Shown here: piece after piece, positions 29,601 through 45,509 of the stretch
Position numbering within the stretch: position 1 is the stretch's first letter
Layout: the number at the start of each line of letters is the position of its first letter
Origin: Myripristis murdjan
Lineage: Eukaryota; Chordata; Actinopteri; Holocentriformes; Holocentridae
Length of the DNA stretch: 64,000 nt
NCBI RefSeq assembly: GCF_902150065.1
Contig: NC_043990.1
Location: 16,310,199 to 16,374,198, forward strand
Direction of reading: 5' to 3'
Translations under genes and position numbers: made by a program
The notes under the pieces: generated by a model
The model's input: only the letters and a program-made list of their open reading frames with translations
Database searches by the model: none
What the model was told of the DNA's origin: nothing

Positions 29601-32600
29601 ACACCGAGACCTGGGTAACTGTGTTTCATTCACTCATGTTTCATGGCTAAATGACAATAAAGTCTGAGTCTGAGTGTTTCAGCATCTGAAACAGCATTTA
29701 ATCAAGAGAAATTACCAATCTCCACTAAGACTTATCACATTCTTTTAGATGGGTGGCAGCTGGGTGAGGTGACCCACCTCACCCATCAAATGGTAAGGGA
29801 ATCTCTTTGATGTATTATTGCTTTTAGATGCATTAATTCACAAAAAACAATCAATTAAACAAATTAATGAAATGCCAAATGCCAATGCTTGCATGTCTTG
29901 TTGTTTTTATGTATCTATTGACAAGAATGAAGTCCCATCTTATTGCTGCAGTGGTGATATTTAATAAAAGGCCAATATTGGGCCAATACTTCAGCAAGGC
30001 AGTATGATAGTTTAACCCTAATTGGTTGGTAATCATGTTTAAAAAGTGTTTCACAAGGTGATAAACATAAACAGTATGAGCCAGGGTTGCAACAACACAA
30101 AAACAAACTGACAGAATCACAGATAGATTCTTTAAGGGCTACCTACTGGGATGACAGCGGGTGTGAGACAGATTAGAGACAGATTTATGTATCAGTATGG
30201 AGGATTACAGCAGAACACACTCACAAACAGGCAAATGGAAAGACTGACTAGGCTAAAGCCGCCAAGAAACCCTGAGTCAACACTAAGGAGGACAAGAGGG
30301 GAGGACGATGTCTGCCCAACAGCCAATCACACCTGAGGATGAGGATACCTACAGCTTCCCACAACACCAATGTCACCTCACTGACTGTCAATCAGCTGTG
30401 ACAAAGTATCAGCACTGTGAGAACACAGATAACAGCTCCAGAACCGAGTCTGGGATCTAAACATTTTCCACTGTATTGTGTATATTAGAGGGTTACTGCT
30501 CTAGTGGTGCTTATGATACAGAGCTTAACTATTTAGGTCAAAATTTACAGGGGTGCAAGTAAGCTTTATAGATTACTTAACAGTCCTGATCAGTTGATAT
30601 TTATAATACTGTTCGTAAGGTGCCATGTGCTGCCATTTTAACATCAATAGATTGCTTTCTGGCACAAAAATGAAAGAGGTTGCTGTCCTTTCAGTGCAAA
30701 TGGATTCGCTTCAAATAGAATCACTCCAAACATGTTTATCCTCTTCAGTAAAAACAAAGTGAAAAAGGTGGGAAAAGAGAGATAAGTAGCAACATCTTTG
30801 CAAAGAGAAAGCAATGAAATGAGATGAAATAATGAGATATTTGGACTTCATTTTTGATAAACACTAGCACTAATACCAATACCAATGGCTGGGATAGATG
30901 TTACAAATTATCACAGCCAAGGTCTCATATGTTAACTGTAATTATACCAAGGCATAACAAATAATTTAATAATGGTATATTGATATATATGTTTAAAACG
31001 TGACACATAGCACCTTTAACTACAAGTAACAACTGCTACATGATATCTGAGAAATACGTAACACACCATCACAATGATTTTATTGAACCTCACTCATCTG
31101 AACCGCTTAGAAATGAAGGGTTATTTGACATATCAAAATCCATGGATGGACAAATACAGTGAACCACTCTAAAAAAAAAAAAAAAAAACAAGACGCTGGC
31201 ATGACCATGTTTTTAAAAACACCTTATGGAAATTGCTTTGGTAAAGTGCAAATTCTTTTCATGATATGTAAATAATGGAGTCCCACCAAATGAAGTCTTT
31301 GGACACAACAATCGAAACAGTCAATTCACATCAATACGATGATTTGTGTCGTGAATGTGATACTTCTCTTAGAAATACATAATCTCTATGGTTTGGGCCA
31401 ACCATGAATGCCCCCAACATTCAAATTTACATTAATGACTGCTCACATTTAACAGAAAAGGATTCATGCCATACTGTGGTACATCTTCTCAGTTAACCTC
31501 TCAAGTCTGAGGTTGAGGTAAATGAGGCTCTAGTGTATTCAGTATACTACTTTTAGAAGTGGAAGATCCGTTTAAGACGCTAATTTACTGCTGTAAGCAC
31601 AGTTCAAATTACATAACTATGTCAATGCAGAGTGCTCACAACAGTAATTATATTGTGGTACAGAGAATGTAATGTAAAGTGCTGCCTATAATCCTTACCT
31701 TTTATATTAAGTGGTATCAACTCATGCAACTGCAATAACATGCAAAAGTGAATATAGTCTCTATTTTAGTATAGTTAAGTATAAAGCTTCACAACTGTGA
31801 ATCCTAAAACTGTAGTATGAATTAATTAGGTATAGACCTAGATCATTTACATGAAAGCAAAAATCAGTAATGTGCTCAGTAAATATCAGTGTGTGTAGAT
31901 GTGTATTAGCTTGACTTGTGCGTAGTTTTATGTGTCCTTGTGTGCATGTACCTGAGCATGCACGTGTCTACATACTGTACATGCAGACGGTCAAATTTGT
32001 GTGAATGCAGGCATATTATGATGTCCTTGAGGTGAGGAGCTGGAAGGGAAATGAGGGGACTCACCGTGGTGTCATTGGTGGTGACGTAAACCAAGACCTC
32101 GGTGGTGCCTCTGCCACTCACGTATCTGTAGCAGTTCCATACACACCCAATAAGGTAGGCCTGCCGCAGAAAGGTGGAGACACAGAGCCTTTAGCAGCAG
32201 CTTCACTACAGTTTATCATAACCGTATGTTATCTGGCATGAACTCATCCTTTCATCAAGGTTAGGCAAGCTGACGCAGAGATGAATCATATCACTGCTTG
32301 ATAAGGACTGTGATATAACAGGACAGGACGGAACAACGTACCTGCCAAGAGGACTGTCTCAGAATGACAGATACAAATATAATTCCTTTTATGGACAACA
32401 AGAAATCATGGGGAAAGTGGGGGGACATTTTTTGGACAATGTTGCCTTTTACACTAGCTAGTGATGATATATGGTGGGCTAGGTAAATGTAGTTATTTGA
32501 TCAGTAGGCTAACCTAGGCTACATTCTTGCCTCAGTATGTCTGTTGTAGCAGTGAGGCTAGGTTAGTCTGATTTGGCAGAGGAATAGGAGGTTCATTGTG

Positions 32601-35600
32601 TATGTGTGCGAGTAGCCTGCTGGGCTGCAACTTCTGCCAAAAGGGACAGCAACCAACCAACCAAACAACCAGCCAGCAAGCCAGACAGATAGACAGCCAA
32701 TCGCCATCTGCTGAGGTGACCTCCTCTCTGTGATGGGAACTCTGAACTGAGTTCAACCTAAGACTTAAGTTCAGTTCCAGGCATTGTGGAACAAGCATGC
32801 TGCTCTTGGCTCAACATACAGCTCCCAAACCATGGAAGACAGGGGGAATTACACTGCTACTGCTTCTTCCATTGCTCGCCAGTGTGACTGCCATCTTACT
32901 TATTAAACCAACATGCACCACTGTGTTCACAATTGTACCTTCAACATTAGGGGCTAGCAATGTTGATGACAGAACTTACTTTACAGCTGCAACATGACCC
33001 CTTACATCTGTTATTTCGATCACAGAAACAAGAGCCACTTGTCTTCATCATCAAATGTCATTTTAAGGTGATGACAGCATTTAAAAAAAGATAAACAACA
33101 TGGGATCTTGATTAACAATTTAGACCCCGCCCCCCGCCCGCCCGCCAAATTGTCAGTATCTGTCAGAGCTTTCCTTTAAAATTTCCATTCTGACAGATGT
33201 GTTTTAACAGAGAACCATAGTTTTTGGTGAGAAACAGACTGTACTCCTATATCTAATAATTTCATAAGAACACTTCTCCACAATGTCCAAAAGGCATTCT
33301 TTTATTACATTTTTCATTCAGTTTGTCACTGATTTTAAATCAGCCATTTTGTTTGTGGGGGAAAAAAACAAAACAAAACAATATTAACAAATAACACACA
33401 CCCTTCCCTAACTGGAGCATCTCTTTCTCTTATTCCCTCTCAGGCTCTTCTTTTTTGCCTAGAGGCTGTTTCTAGGTCAGTTTCATTCCTCATGCAGTCA
33501 GCTGGAAGATGCTGGCTTCAGCGGGAACTAAGGTGCTGGCAGTCATTGTGCTGATAGCTGGACACTTCTTTAAGGTTCTGGCCCTACTCCAGCAGAGTGA
33601 TGTGAGTATCATTGACTTCAGGGGAGCAGTTTAGTCATCACAGCCAAACATCCATCACTAAAACTGGGGCTCTGCAGCCTTGCTGTGTAGCATGTCATTT
33701 TTTGAGCCAGAGCATTTTCATATTTGTTTCTGGCAACAGATCTTTAATGCTGAAATTTTAGGTAATAAGCTGTTCAACTACCCATGTACACTGTGTCTTA
33801 CAATCTCTCTGCCTAAGACATCACATTTTTAACCTTTCTATATCTTTCTTTCTGTGAATTCAGCAATGTGTTTTCCAGTGGCCACTTCCCATCTTAAAAC
33901 CCCAGCTCTGACTTTGGTGAACTGCTAAGAACACTTTCCCAACTCAGCTTGGGGGAAAAGTGACTTCATTTGATTGCACAGATGACTGCTACTTCTTGTC
34001 CTATCTCTCCCCCAAGAGCGGCGCTACGCCTGGAGAGTCACCCATGCATTAAGGGGAATTAGCTTGATAGGAATTGGTTTCCTGTTGTCCCTGACCCACT
34101 GCTCTGTGACTGCGCGATGATCCTATTAAGGGCACTGATAATAGGAACGTCAACACTGGCAGATTCATTATGTATGCCATATGGTTCATGTTCCAATGAG
34201 TTGGTCACAGTGTGACATTTTATTGCATGTATCACACTGCAATATGGTGAGAACACTGAAGACGCAGCTTGGTCACAGTTGTAGATTGATTTCAAGTGCA
34301 CAAGCATTTTGTGTGTGAATGTCTGCTGCTGTGATAATGTGCCGCAAGCACATCTTTTTATGTATTTTTCAGAGGTGTCTGTTCAGGTTGCAGGTTCAAA
34401 AAAGCATGGCTAACAGTACAAAGAATATATAATGCATGTACATTCTTGCTTCTCTCTCCTTGTATTAGAACTTCTGCTAAATATTATTAATCCCAGAGTA
34501 AAAATCTGGATGCCTGTAGCTAAAGCCAAATGCCTGGTAGATTTGAAGGGTCATCAGTGATGCAGACTCAGGAGCCTTACCTTGAAGGAAAGGATGCAGC
34601 CTACGAAGAGGAGCACTGCAAAAACTAGGCACATGTTGTTGGTGGACATGATGTCCTCTTTGTAAGGGAATGTCCCCGGCTGACAGAGGGCGAGGGGGTG
34701 GAGAGGGCGGGAGAGTGAGAAAGAAATGTCAGGTGGGAGACGAAAATCAATAAACAAAATGTAAGACATCAAAGTAAGTCAACATCTTCTTTTCAAATCA
34801 GCCACTGTACACACTTAAGTCCTCACCAACAAATAAAATCAAACACACCTTGTTAAGCAATGTCACTGAACATATACTTTTGTGAGGGGTAACTATAAGA
34901 TTGTTTGAAGAGAGGTGCTCCACTGCTTATGTTAAAATGTTCTGCATTGTAATTCTTAGCAGCATTTTGACATTTTTTCTTGACAAAAAAGAAAAAGAAG
35001 CCTATGGTGTAGGGAGAAGCTGTTTAAATAGTTTTTTTTGATTTGGAGATAAATATATGTGTTCTCACCAGCTGCTGGAGGTAGTCCTGCACTGTGTTGG
35101 GGTAAACCACCACACTAATGGCTACCAACGTGTTAAGGGCAAAGTCGAAGATTTGGTAGCAGAAGAATGGAATGATCCAGGCGGCATGTTGCTGTGTGGG
35201 TAGTGTGAGGGAGAAAGAAAGTGAGACAGGAAGAGATAGAGTGGTGATAAGTTGACAGCAAAGGCTAGAGAAGTTGGTCATTGCTGAAACTTTTCTGTTT
35301 GGCAGTCTACTTAGACAATGCAAACTGTTTGATTTCATATGAGGCATGAACATTTCACATTTGTAGGATTACCTAGGATCATTACCTTGTAAGCACCATA
35401 GGTTGCCATGCCACATATAAGAATCATGAGTAGGGATATTGCAGTGGCAATGCAGATATCTGTAGAGAGCAAAGTAAAAAGCACAAAAAGCACAATGTGA
35501 GGAAGAATCATTATCTATTTTGCCAATGAAGACCAAGAGCAGTAACATTTCACATCACTGGGACTTCTTCAACAGATGCATTGCCCATCAGCGCTAATGC

Positions 35601-38600
35601 CATCTGATGTCTATGATGTAATACAAAAGTCTTTGTGGTACATGGATAAAAAAGAATTGCACCTCAAATAACCTTGCTATTATTAACACTCATTCAGTCT
35701 TGGGGAAAACGAGGATGTTTCATTGTCTGCACCTGCGTACTTGTTATGCAAGAGGTGCTAAATCTGACGACATGCAACACCACTCTCACATTCCCATCAT
35801 AGCTTTGAAAACTGTTTGATGATAAGACACTACTGGTGTCAGTAAGGCACTCAAGCTAGAGATACAGTAAAATCAAGGTAGAACAGAATTTTCCCACTGC
35901 TAAAATTTGATACCATGTCAAACATGTTAGAAATTCTTACACAGCATATTGATTTTCTGCCTGTTTCACACATAAAGCAATGCTGGAGCTTGCTAAAGGG
36001 GAAACATAGATTACACTTCAATCATTTTTGTCCAGTGACCTCAAACTAATGATCTTAGTCTAATGTTCAGTAAAAAGTGGTGGATCAAATTAGTATGCAA
36101 CACTGGCTGATACTGTCCTTAGTATTCAGAATCAGTTCGTGGTGTGAAAAAATGGAGTCAATGCATCAATGCAGCTTTACTTCAACCTACTATGACGAGT
36201 ATAAAAACCTTAGCCAGTCCATGGCTCTGGACACACTCTGGCCTTACATAACAAAATAAAAACTCACACATGCAGACTAAATGAATGAGCTTGCGTCATG
36301 ACCGTCAGTTTGCCCTTACACTTCGTAACAGTGATTATTACAGCACTGACACTGTGCTAAGACCCAGGAAATGATGGTACTCCTCCATCTTAATCCCCTG
36401 CCATACACCCACACATTTCACATACAGACATAAGACCTGCACACACACACACACACAAACAAAAACTCACACCTGTGTGATTTCCATGAACTTTTGTACT
36501 ATTGACGCCTGCCTATTATAAAACCAAGACACCAGCTCATCTCCATCCTCCTCCTCTTTCTGACAACCTTCGGCTGATGCTGCATTGGCAACAATGCTAT
36601 CTGAGCCGATGGAAACCGGGGGAGTCAGTCATGATGGCCGTTTTAATCCGATGAAGAATTAGAGCAGTCGTTTTAAATCAGAGTAACCAGTGCCAGGGTC
36701 TGTGGCCTCCGAGAGGCAACTGTGATGATGATAGCTGCTGCAGGGGAAGTACTGAAAATGCACATGCTCTAGTCTGTGATTTGCTCGCTACATCGCCTAG
36801 CCTACTCAGCTATGTGTGTGCTGAGTGCAGCATTCTGGGAAAAAGTAGTGAGAAGTACGGAGAGAAGAAATAAGAGCTGCAGAGAAACAGATATATGTAC
36901 AGGCTGCGCATTTTAATGATCCCTCTCTGGCAATTATGTCTCTGGACTAAAGAAGTGGATGAACACTTTGAAGAAAATACTATAGGAAAGCAGGCAGAAA
37001 CACTAAACTTGATGTATTTTACTTTTTTCAGATTTACATATATTTTTATACATTTATTAATACTTACTGGTTTAACCATTAGGCTTTGCATTTGCACATG
37101 CCACTATTATGATGTACCTGTTTTTTATGATCCATGTATGTGTATGATTATTTCATGTGGATTCAGTTATTTTTATATTGATCTCTACTCTGTCCAGGTG
37201 GGGTGTGATTCCCAGACTGGTCTATTCCAGCCTGGGTTGTACTATATAATATGATGCTTCTCTTGAACAGCTTTATTGATGCCTGATGAAGGTCTGTGTT
37301 CCAAAACGTTGCTCTGGTAAATACATTTTGTAGTGCACACACTGTGTGGGAGTTGACCCTTTTTATCACAATGAAAAGTGCATTATCAACGTCACTGAAA
37401 TGGGATGAAAGCATAACAGCAATTTACGTAAATGGATTAGCCTACTGACTGTGTGCTATTTGTGTTTAAAAACCTAATGCCCCATTTTCCATCATCCCAA
37501 ATAAAAACTCATTCTGATCAACCATCCTAGTGAGATGGTTTATATTCAAAAACCCCTGACTAATGACGGCGACCCCATTATAAAAGTTTTGCAAAGAATA
37601 TTGCGCAACAATACCAAACTCTGTTTAACACTTTGGAGTGGGTATGTAAATTATGGGTCTGCTCTAACTGTTTATTGTTGTTGAATTCATGTAGCTCAAT
37701 TAATTACCTTGTTGAGGACATTAAAGGTTTGTACTGTAATCTAATCTTATCTAATCTGATCCAAGTCTGACATGTGACAATTACAGGATTAAGGATACTC
37801 ACTTGCATCATCCATGACATCGATGTCGGTGCCCAGTTCGGAGCTGGTAAGGTGGTAGCGGTACTGGACTGGGTCATTGAGAGCCGACAACAGGATGAGT
37901 AAGACCACTGCATTGATGAGCTGTGGAAAGAGGGATATCAGTATAAATATCAGAAGGAGTGGAGCCTGGCTTGGATTCTGCTTCAGATAGTGTGTCAAGC
38001 CAGGTTAATTTGAGTACCATCTTGTGGTGAAGGTATTCTTCCATGTTTTGGGCTGATTCTTGGTCTGATATAAAAGTAACAAAGGAGAAAGTATGACAAC
38101 AGTAGCTACAGGAGGACTCTTGATGATATTTTGAGATTTTGTATTGTTGTTGGACAGCCAGACAGTTGTTACAGCATCTGTCCAGACAAAAAGGATACAA
38201 GCAAAAACCTCTGGAACATACACCTATTGCTTTTACTTTGTAGTTTTAATAATAAACAAGTCTTTCTACATTTAGATCTGTTTGTTGCTTTTTGTGGCCT
38301 CGACCCTACGACAAAGGTCAAGGATTTACCAAGCTTACTGAACTATTTTTATAACTTAGGAGTTATCCTGCAGGTGGAAACAGAAGCCAATGTCCACTTT
38401 TTGACTCGGGGTGAAATAATAGAACAAATTAAACGCCATAGGGGAGCTGGACTTGAGATTTCTTTTACTATCCCACCTCTACAAAATGTGTCTAAGACTA
38501 CAAATGAGCGACCACAAATTTTTCAAACGCATTTTTGCAACGTCAGCCCTCGCTAAAATGTATCAAAATAACAGCAATATAATGATAAGTTAATAAAAAT

Positions 38601-38943
38601 GTCTTGAAGTGATGGTGACAAAGTAATATTGTAGTCTGCTAAATCAAATACACAGCAGCCTGAGCAGAGGACATCTCTCAAAATGGCCAGTGAAGGATGG
38701 GTGCCGAAAAACAAACGCCAAACAGCAGTTAAAAAAAAAAAAAAAAAAAAAAAACACGAATAAAACATTATGACCCATCTTTATGTTTGTAAAGATGTAA
38801 AGCTGTACTTGTGGCATACATTCCGGTATAACATGACATTTTTTACTTACCATATACCATATTCCCAGGATAATGGTGCCCGTTCGTACATGGCAGCAAA
38901 GGCAGCAGCTAGTCGAATACCACCGGTCCCACGGGGAAATCAT
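26626..38943 (-). CDS. laptm4b: Lysosomal-associated transmembrane protein 4B
   Basis: Four-span late endosome/lysosome membrane protein. The family binds ceramide/PIP and recruits Nedd4 ligases through PY motifs. Seven coding exons on the minus strand: 38943-38851, 37920-37803, 35459-35386, 35191-35069, 34679-34581, 32160-32065 and 26700-26626. All are in phase, giving 225 residues (human short form 226). The start is [19 protein letters not shown], followed by the TM segment [14 protein letters not shown]. The block [18 protein letters not shown] is identical to human. [14 protein letters not shown] and [11 protein letters not shown] also match LAPTM4B. The tail carries LPPY (204-207) and PPQY (219-222) motifs. 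Sequence favours LAPTM4B over LAPTM4A. The last intron is the longest, about 4.5 kb (32160-26700 flanks). Identity is secure. Confidence 0.95.
28117..28141 (+). repeat. G-rich tract
   Basis: Several long G runs separated by single T bases, the pattern of a potential G-quadruplex, in a laptm4b intron (template side of that gene). Confidence 0.6.
29590..29675 (+). repeat. Probable 3' tail of a truncated LINE-type retroposon
   Basis: The wording TGGCTAAATGACAATAAAG, followed by short repeats (GTCTGA)n, is typical of the 3' ends of 5'-truncated non-LTR retroposons in fish. No protein-coding part is present. The clade is not assigned. Confidence 0.4.
33509..33634 (+). CDS. Small hydrophobic ORF with splice-like borders (unproven)
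   Basis: A 41-codon ATG frame on the plus strand inside laptm4b intron 5, opposite to laptm4b. It reads [20 protein letters not shown] and onward, a signal-peptide or single-span type segment with Gly/Ala/Val/Leu core. A CAG acceptor-like site (ends 33497) precedes it, and a strong GTGAGT donor follows codon 31 (33602). It could be a lone exon of an antisense transcript, a micropeptide or chance. I recognise no family. Confidence 0.2.
   Translation: MLASAGTKVLAVIVLIAGHFFKVLALLQQSDVSIIDFRGAV
37262..37345. repeat. Possible SINE/retroposon fragment
   Basis: GCCTGATGAAGGTCTGTG followed by TTCCAAAACGTTGCTCTGG resembles a widespread fish retroposon tail (TGATGAAGG...AAACGTTGC). Only this short block is recognisable and borders are unclear. 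Confidence 0.25.
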
Positions 38944-39200
38944 TATTTATCCTGTTAGAAACGTGGAGCTATTTCATGAAGGCTGCCGGAGACGATAAAA
39001 TACACGCTAGGGTATCCTAAAAAAAATGAAGCCTTTGTTGTTTTTTGTGTTTATCCGCGCCACATTGAGTGTATCTGAACGGGTCCTCGTCTGTTTCCGC
39101 CGCTCGACTGCTGGGCGAAAACCGAGAGCCGTTAATCTGGCTCATCCCGGAGTCACGTGACCACGGGAGGATTTTGACTGAGATCAGACTGGTTGATGGA
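38944..39200 (-). promoter_or_regulatory. laptm4b: laptm4b 5' UTR and CpG-containing promoter region
   Basis: GC/CpG content rises at about 39050-39180 directly upstream of the laptm4b start exon, in otherwise AT-rich DNA. No TATA box is obvious. The exact start site cannot be placed. Confidence 0.45.
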
Positions 39201-41815
<2,615 letters not shown>

Positions 41816-43549
41816 TTTATTTTTCAACTTTACCAAACAAACATAGAAATATTTGTATTTCTTCGATAAACAAAATCATTCTCAAAATCATATCCTAAGG
41901 ACAAGTATATAAATACAATGATTGAATAATCTTAATCATCAGTATTAACAAAAGAAATTGGGTGTCTGTAGCTATACTGATATATCATCTTTTTTTTTTT
42001 TTTATCATCTATCAAGTCTACTAATAGCTATAGGCAAAAAATACTGTACCACCACCAGCCAATCAACAGCTTGATCCACTACGGCTCTTTGAATACACAC
42101 TCCTGCACAAGCCTGCCCACAACACATCAGTGTTATTTTTTATTGAGCTCGATGTCCATGGATAAGACTCAAGCCTCATTTTTTGTCCTTGCAAAGCCTA
42201 TTATATACACTGACTGGGTACTCCAAGAGCAAGTACTACAAGTTACAGCAAGTTATCTGCTCATTTAATTTAATGTACACAAGTATGGTTATCAAAGTCA
42301 TGCTCGATGAAATTCATTTTGACATCAAAACTTGCAGTTGGATGGAAACTATAAAAAAGGACGCCAATGCACATACTATACAACTACAGGTTAAGGCAAT
42401 GGAATTCAATTCCTAAAACCAACGTGGAATTAAAGCTGCTCCATACCAGCTCCCTGCCACACTTTCATTTTCCATCACAAAACATGATCCCCATCAGAAA
42501 CACGGGAAGTCATTTCAAAACCAAAATTTAGTCATTTCACATTCCGCAAAAAGGTCATAAAAAACAACGCATCAACATCAAGGAAACTCAGTACAGCCTT
42601 TTGCACAGTGCAATCACAGAACTGGAAAAAGCCCTTACAATCTGTACATATGGCATGGCTTTTTCTAGCACAAAGATTGGAAGATAAATATTTTGTTAAA
42701 AAAATCATATAGAGTGCAATAGGGACCATAAATGTCTCTAGAACGTCTATGCACAGTCTAGACCAGTAAAGAAATACATAATCAGAAGATAAATGTACTG
42801 AGAAAATACTAGTGCCACTGCAGGTAGGAGAATCTCTCTACGCTTTAACTTCACGTTACAGCGCCTCCAGCTGGTTGATATTAGCTACTGCTCTCTAAAG
42901 TACTGTTAACCAAAGGACTCCGTCGGTAGAGATCAGTAATCAGTTTATCACATCCACAGTCCAAATTTTGCCTCTGTAAATAAACATGTTAAACTGATTT
43001 GAGACCAGCATTAACAAGCAGCCTGCTGCAAGAACTTTCATTAATTGATACAGGGGCAGCAGCTTGGCAGTCAGTACAAAGTGCAACAGACTGGGGGAAC
43101 AATATAAGCATCTCTTGTAACTTTACATTTTATAAAATAAAATCCAAGACCGTAAAAAACCCTTTGTACTTTGGGGTTTACAAATGATAAACATAAATGC
43201 TTAGAAAAAAAAAAAAAAAAAAAAAAAAACACCATTTTTGATGCCTTTGAAAATAATTACATATCAACGTGTACCTCCACTGCAAATCCACCTCTCAGGA
43301 AACCCTGCTGTCTGCAGTTGAGCGTGTAGTGCAAATCGGATAAGATTTCAGTATTTCAGTCCATAGGACCACATGTTTCACTACAGTGAGCCAAGCAGTT
43401 GGTATCCACTGCTAGTTTTCTTTGTTTTGTAATTGAAAAAAATTACAGTCAATTTATCTCACAGAAAAAAATCTGTACCTGGAAATTATTGCATTTGACA
43501 CACTTAACAATCATTTTGCATATGATTTATATGGACCTGTGATCTGATT
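41816..43549 (-). other. mtdh: Probable 3' UTR of mtdh
   Basis: Non-coding sequence below the mtdh stop. Minus-strand AATAAA candidates lie at 42144-42139 and 41821-41816. An A-run sits at about 43205-43230. The extent is inferred. Confidence 0.45.
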
Positions 43550-45470
43550 TCATGTTTCTCTTCGCACCTTCTTCTTCTGGGACGGCTTTGGAGGCTCCAT
43601 CACCAGCTCAGACTTCTCTGCAAGGACAAAAGGCCAAAAAAAAAAAAAAGAATGGAAAATGAAAAATTTGAGTTGTATTCAGGACAATTAATTTAAATAA
43701 TCTACAATCTGGATATGAGCGTACTTGATTGAAAGATGTTTCTTGTGAAGAAGAGATCAAATAGGCTCACAAATAATACAACTTAGATTTAATCTTAAAT
43801 TGTCTCTGCACGTTATATATACAAATGTGGAAAAAATATGCCACCTAAGACTAACACATGTCTAATATCACACGCATTTTGCTTGATTAATTTTAACACT
43901 CATCTTGCACAGCATTATGAACAGTTTATTCTATAATTTAAATTGGGGCTCTTTCAGTGTAACATCAGTCAAGTCCAGAGAACAGTATGGTATCCTTCTA
44001 TTTCACCACAGTAACTTGGAAAAAACTATATTCAAGTTTAGCGTTTTTGAAACAGTAAACAGTGGACAGAATGCAGACACAGTGGCTGTGTGAACAAAGA
44101 TTCAGACTCAGACCCATTGTGACCTACTCTGAGAGGAGGGCATGTTAGCAGACTGCTTGTTGGAGGCCACAACTGGAAGCTCTTGGGGTTTGGGTATCGT
44201 GTTCGGCTGGAACAAAAACAAAGAAGTGAACTCACCAACCAGGTTTTATGTATTCTCATTTGATGTAAATACGTAAAAAAAAAAAAAAAAAGAATAGAAA
44301 TATAGGTTATTCATATTTCTTTAGGCATTATGCAACGCGTTATATCATAACTCGGCACCTTGAGGTTAATTATGCTTGTCACAGGAGCAGCAGCCTCCTC
44401 CTCTGTTTTCTTCTTCTTTCTCCGCTTCTTTTTAGATTTCGCAGCTCCTCCAGCAGGATCCTCAGTCTCTTTCTCATCCTCTGACACCTGCATTCCAACC
44501 AAAATAAAACGCATCTATGTTTAAATTATTTCACTTCAAAGTTCAAAAACTGTTGCACTGAGGTCACTGGAGCATATTGTTGGAGCATATTGTTTGCCAG
44601 ATGAGACATCACAAGAGATTAGGAGCACGTCCTTGTGGTATGAGAGCTGTGCATGGCAGAAAGCAAGAGCTGGAATGCGCACAAGAAATTAAAGAGCGTA
44701 CAAGGCACTAGGCTGTCATGAGCTAAAGTTAAAGCCTTTGAAAGAGATAAATGAGACTTTGCTGCCTTTGATTTTTAATATATCTGACAAACATTTGACA
44801 TCTTGCCCTTTAAAAACTGGCACTCTGACTGCAATAGATGCAAACAGGCTATAAACTTCAGCATTTCAAGTCTTTTAAGAGTTTTAGGACTTAAGTGTGA
44901 ATAATTTATAAATGCTATCAAACCAGTCAAGTCCCTGAATCAGTTGATAGCAGCAATTAGGGCTTGCAATGACCTTGTTGAGGACAGGCTGTTCCTTGGG
45001 TTGAGATGCTGGTGTCACCAACACAGGGGCCTCTTCATAGTTCCCCCAGTGTTCTGCTGGGGCGTTCCAGTCGGAGCTGGGGTCCACTGCTGCCATTCCA
45101 TCTACAAACCCAAATCAGCAGCATGGTAGTTAAATACAGACAAAGGCTAAGGCTAAGCTGTCCATGTCTTAAATCAGCTGTGTGTACTTCTGCAATCCTC
45201 CCGCATATTCACCAAATCATATAAACTATACTGACTTTAAAGATGTTACAGTGCCCCCCAAAATAACTGCCATGCTTGATAAATGTATTGTAAAGCAAAT
45301 AAAGTTTTTTTTTTTTTTTTTTTTCATTTTATTTCCAAGGTCATCAGTATTTGGACTGTGCTGGGACAGATTGCTGGAACACTTACTGAATCCAGACCAT
45401 TCGTCATCAACATTAGGCTGGTTGGCCCACTTCAGGTCAACAGAATTTGATATGGGCTCTGATAGAGAGT

Positions 45471-45509
<39 letters not shown>

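Larger units (their letters stand above)
26701..32064. other. laptm4b last intron
   Basis: About 5.4 kb without recognised exons. Contains a G-rich run (28117-28141), T-runs near 28904-28972, a TTA repeat near 29131-29146, a retroposon tail near 29590-29675 and an A-run near 31171-31188. Confidence 0.5.
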
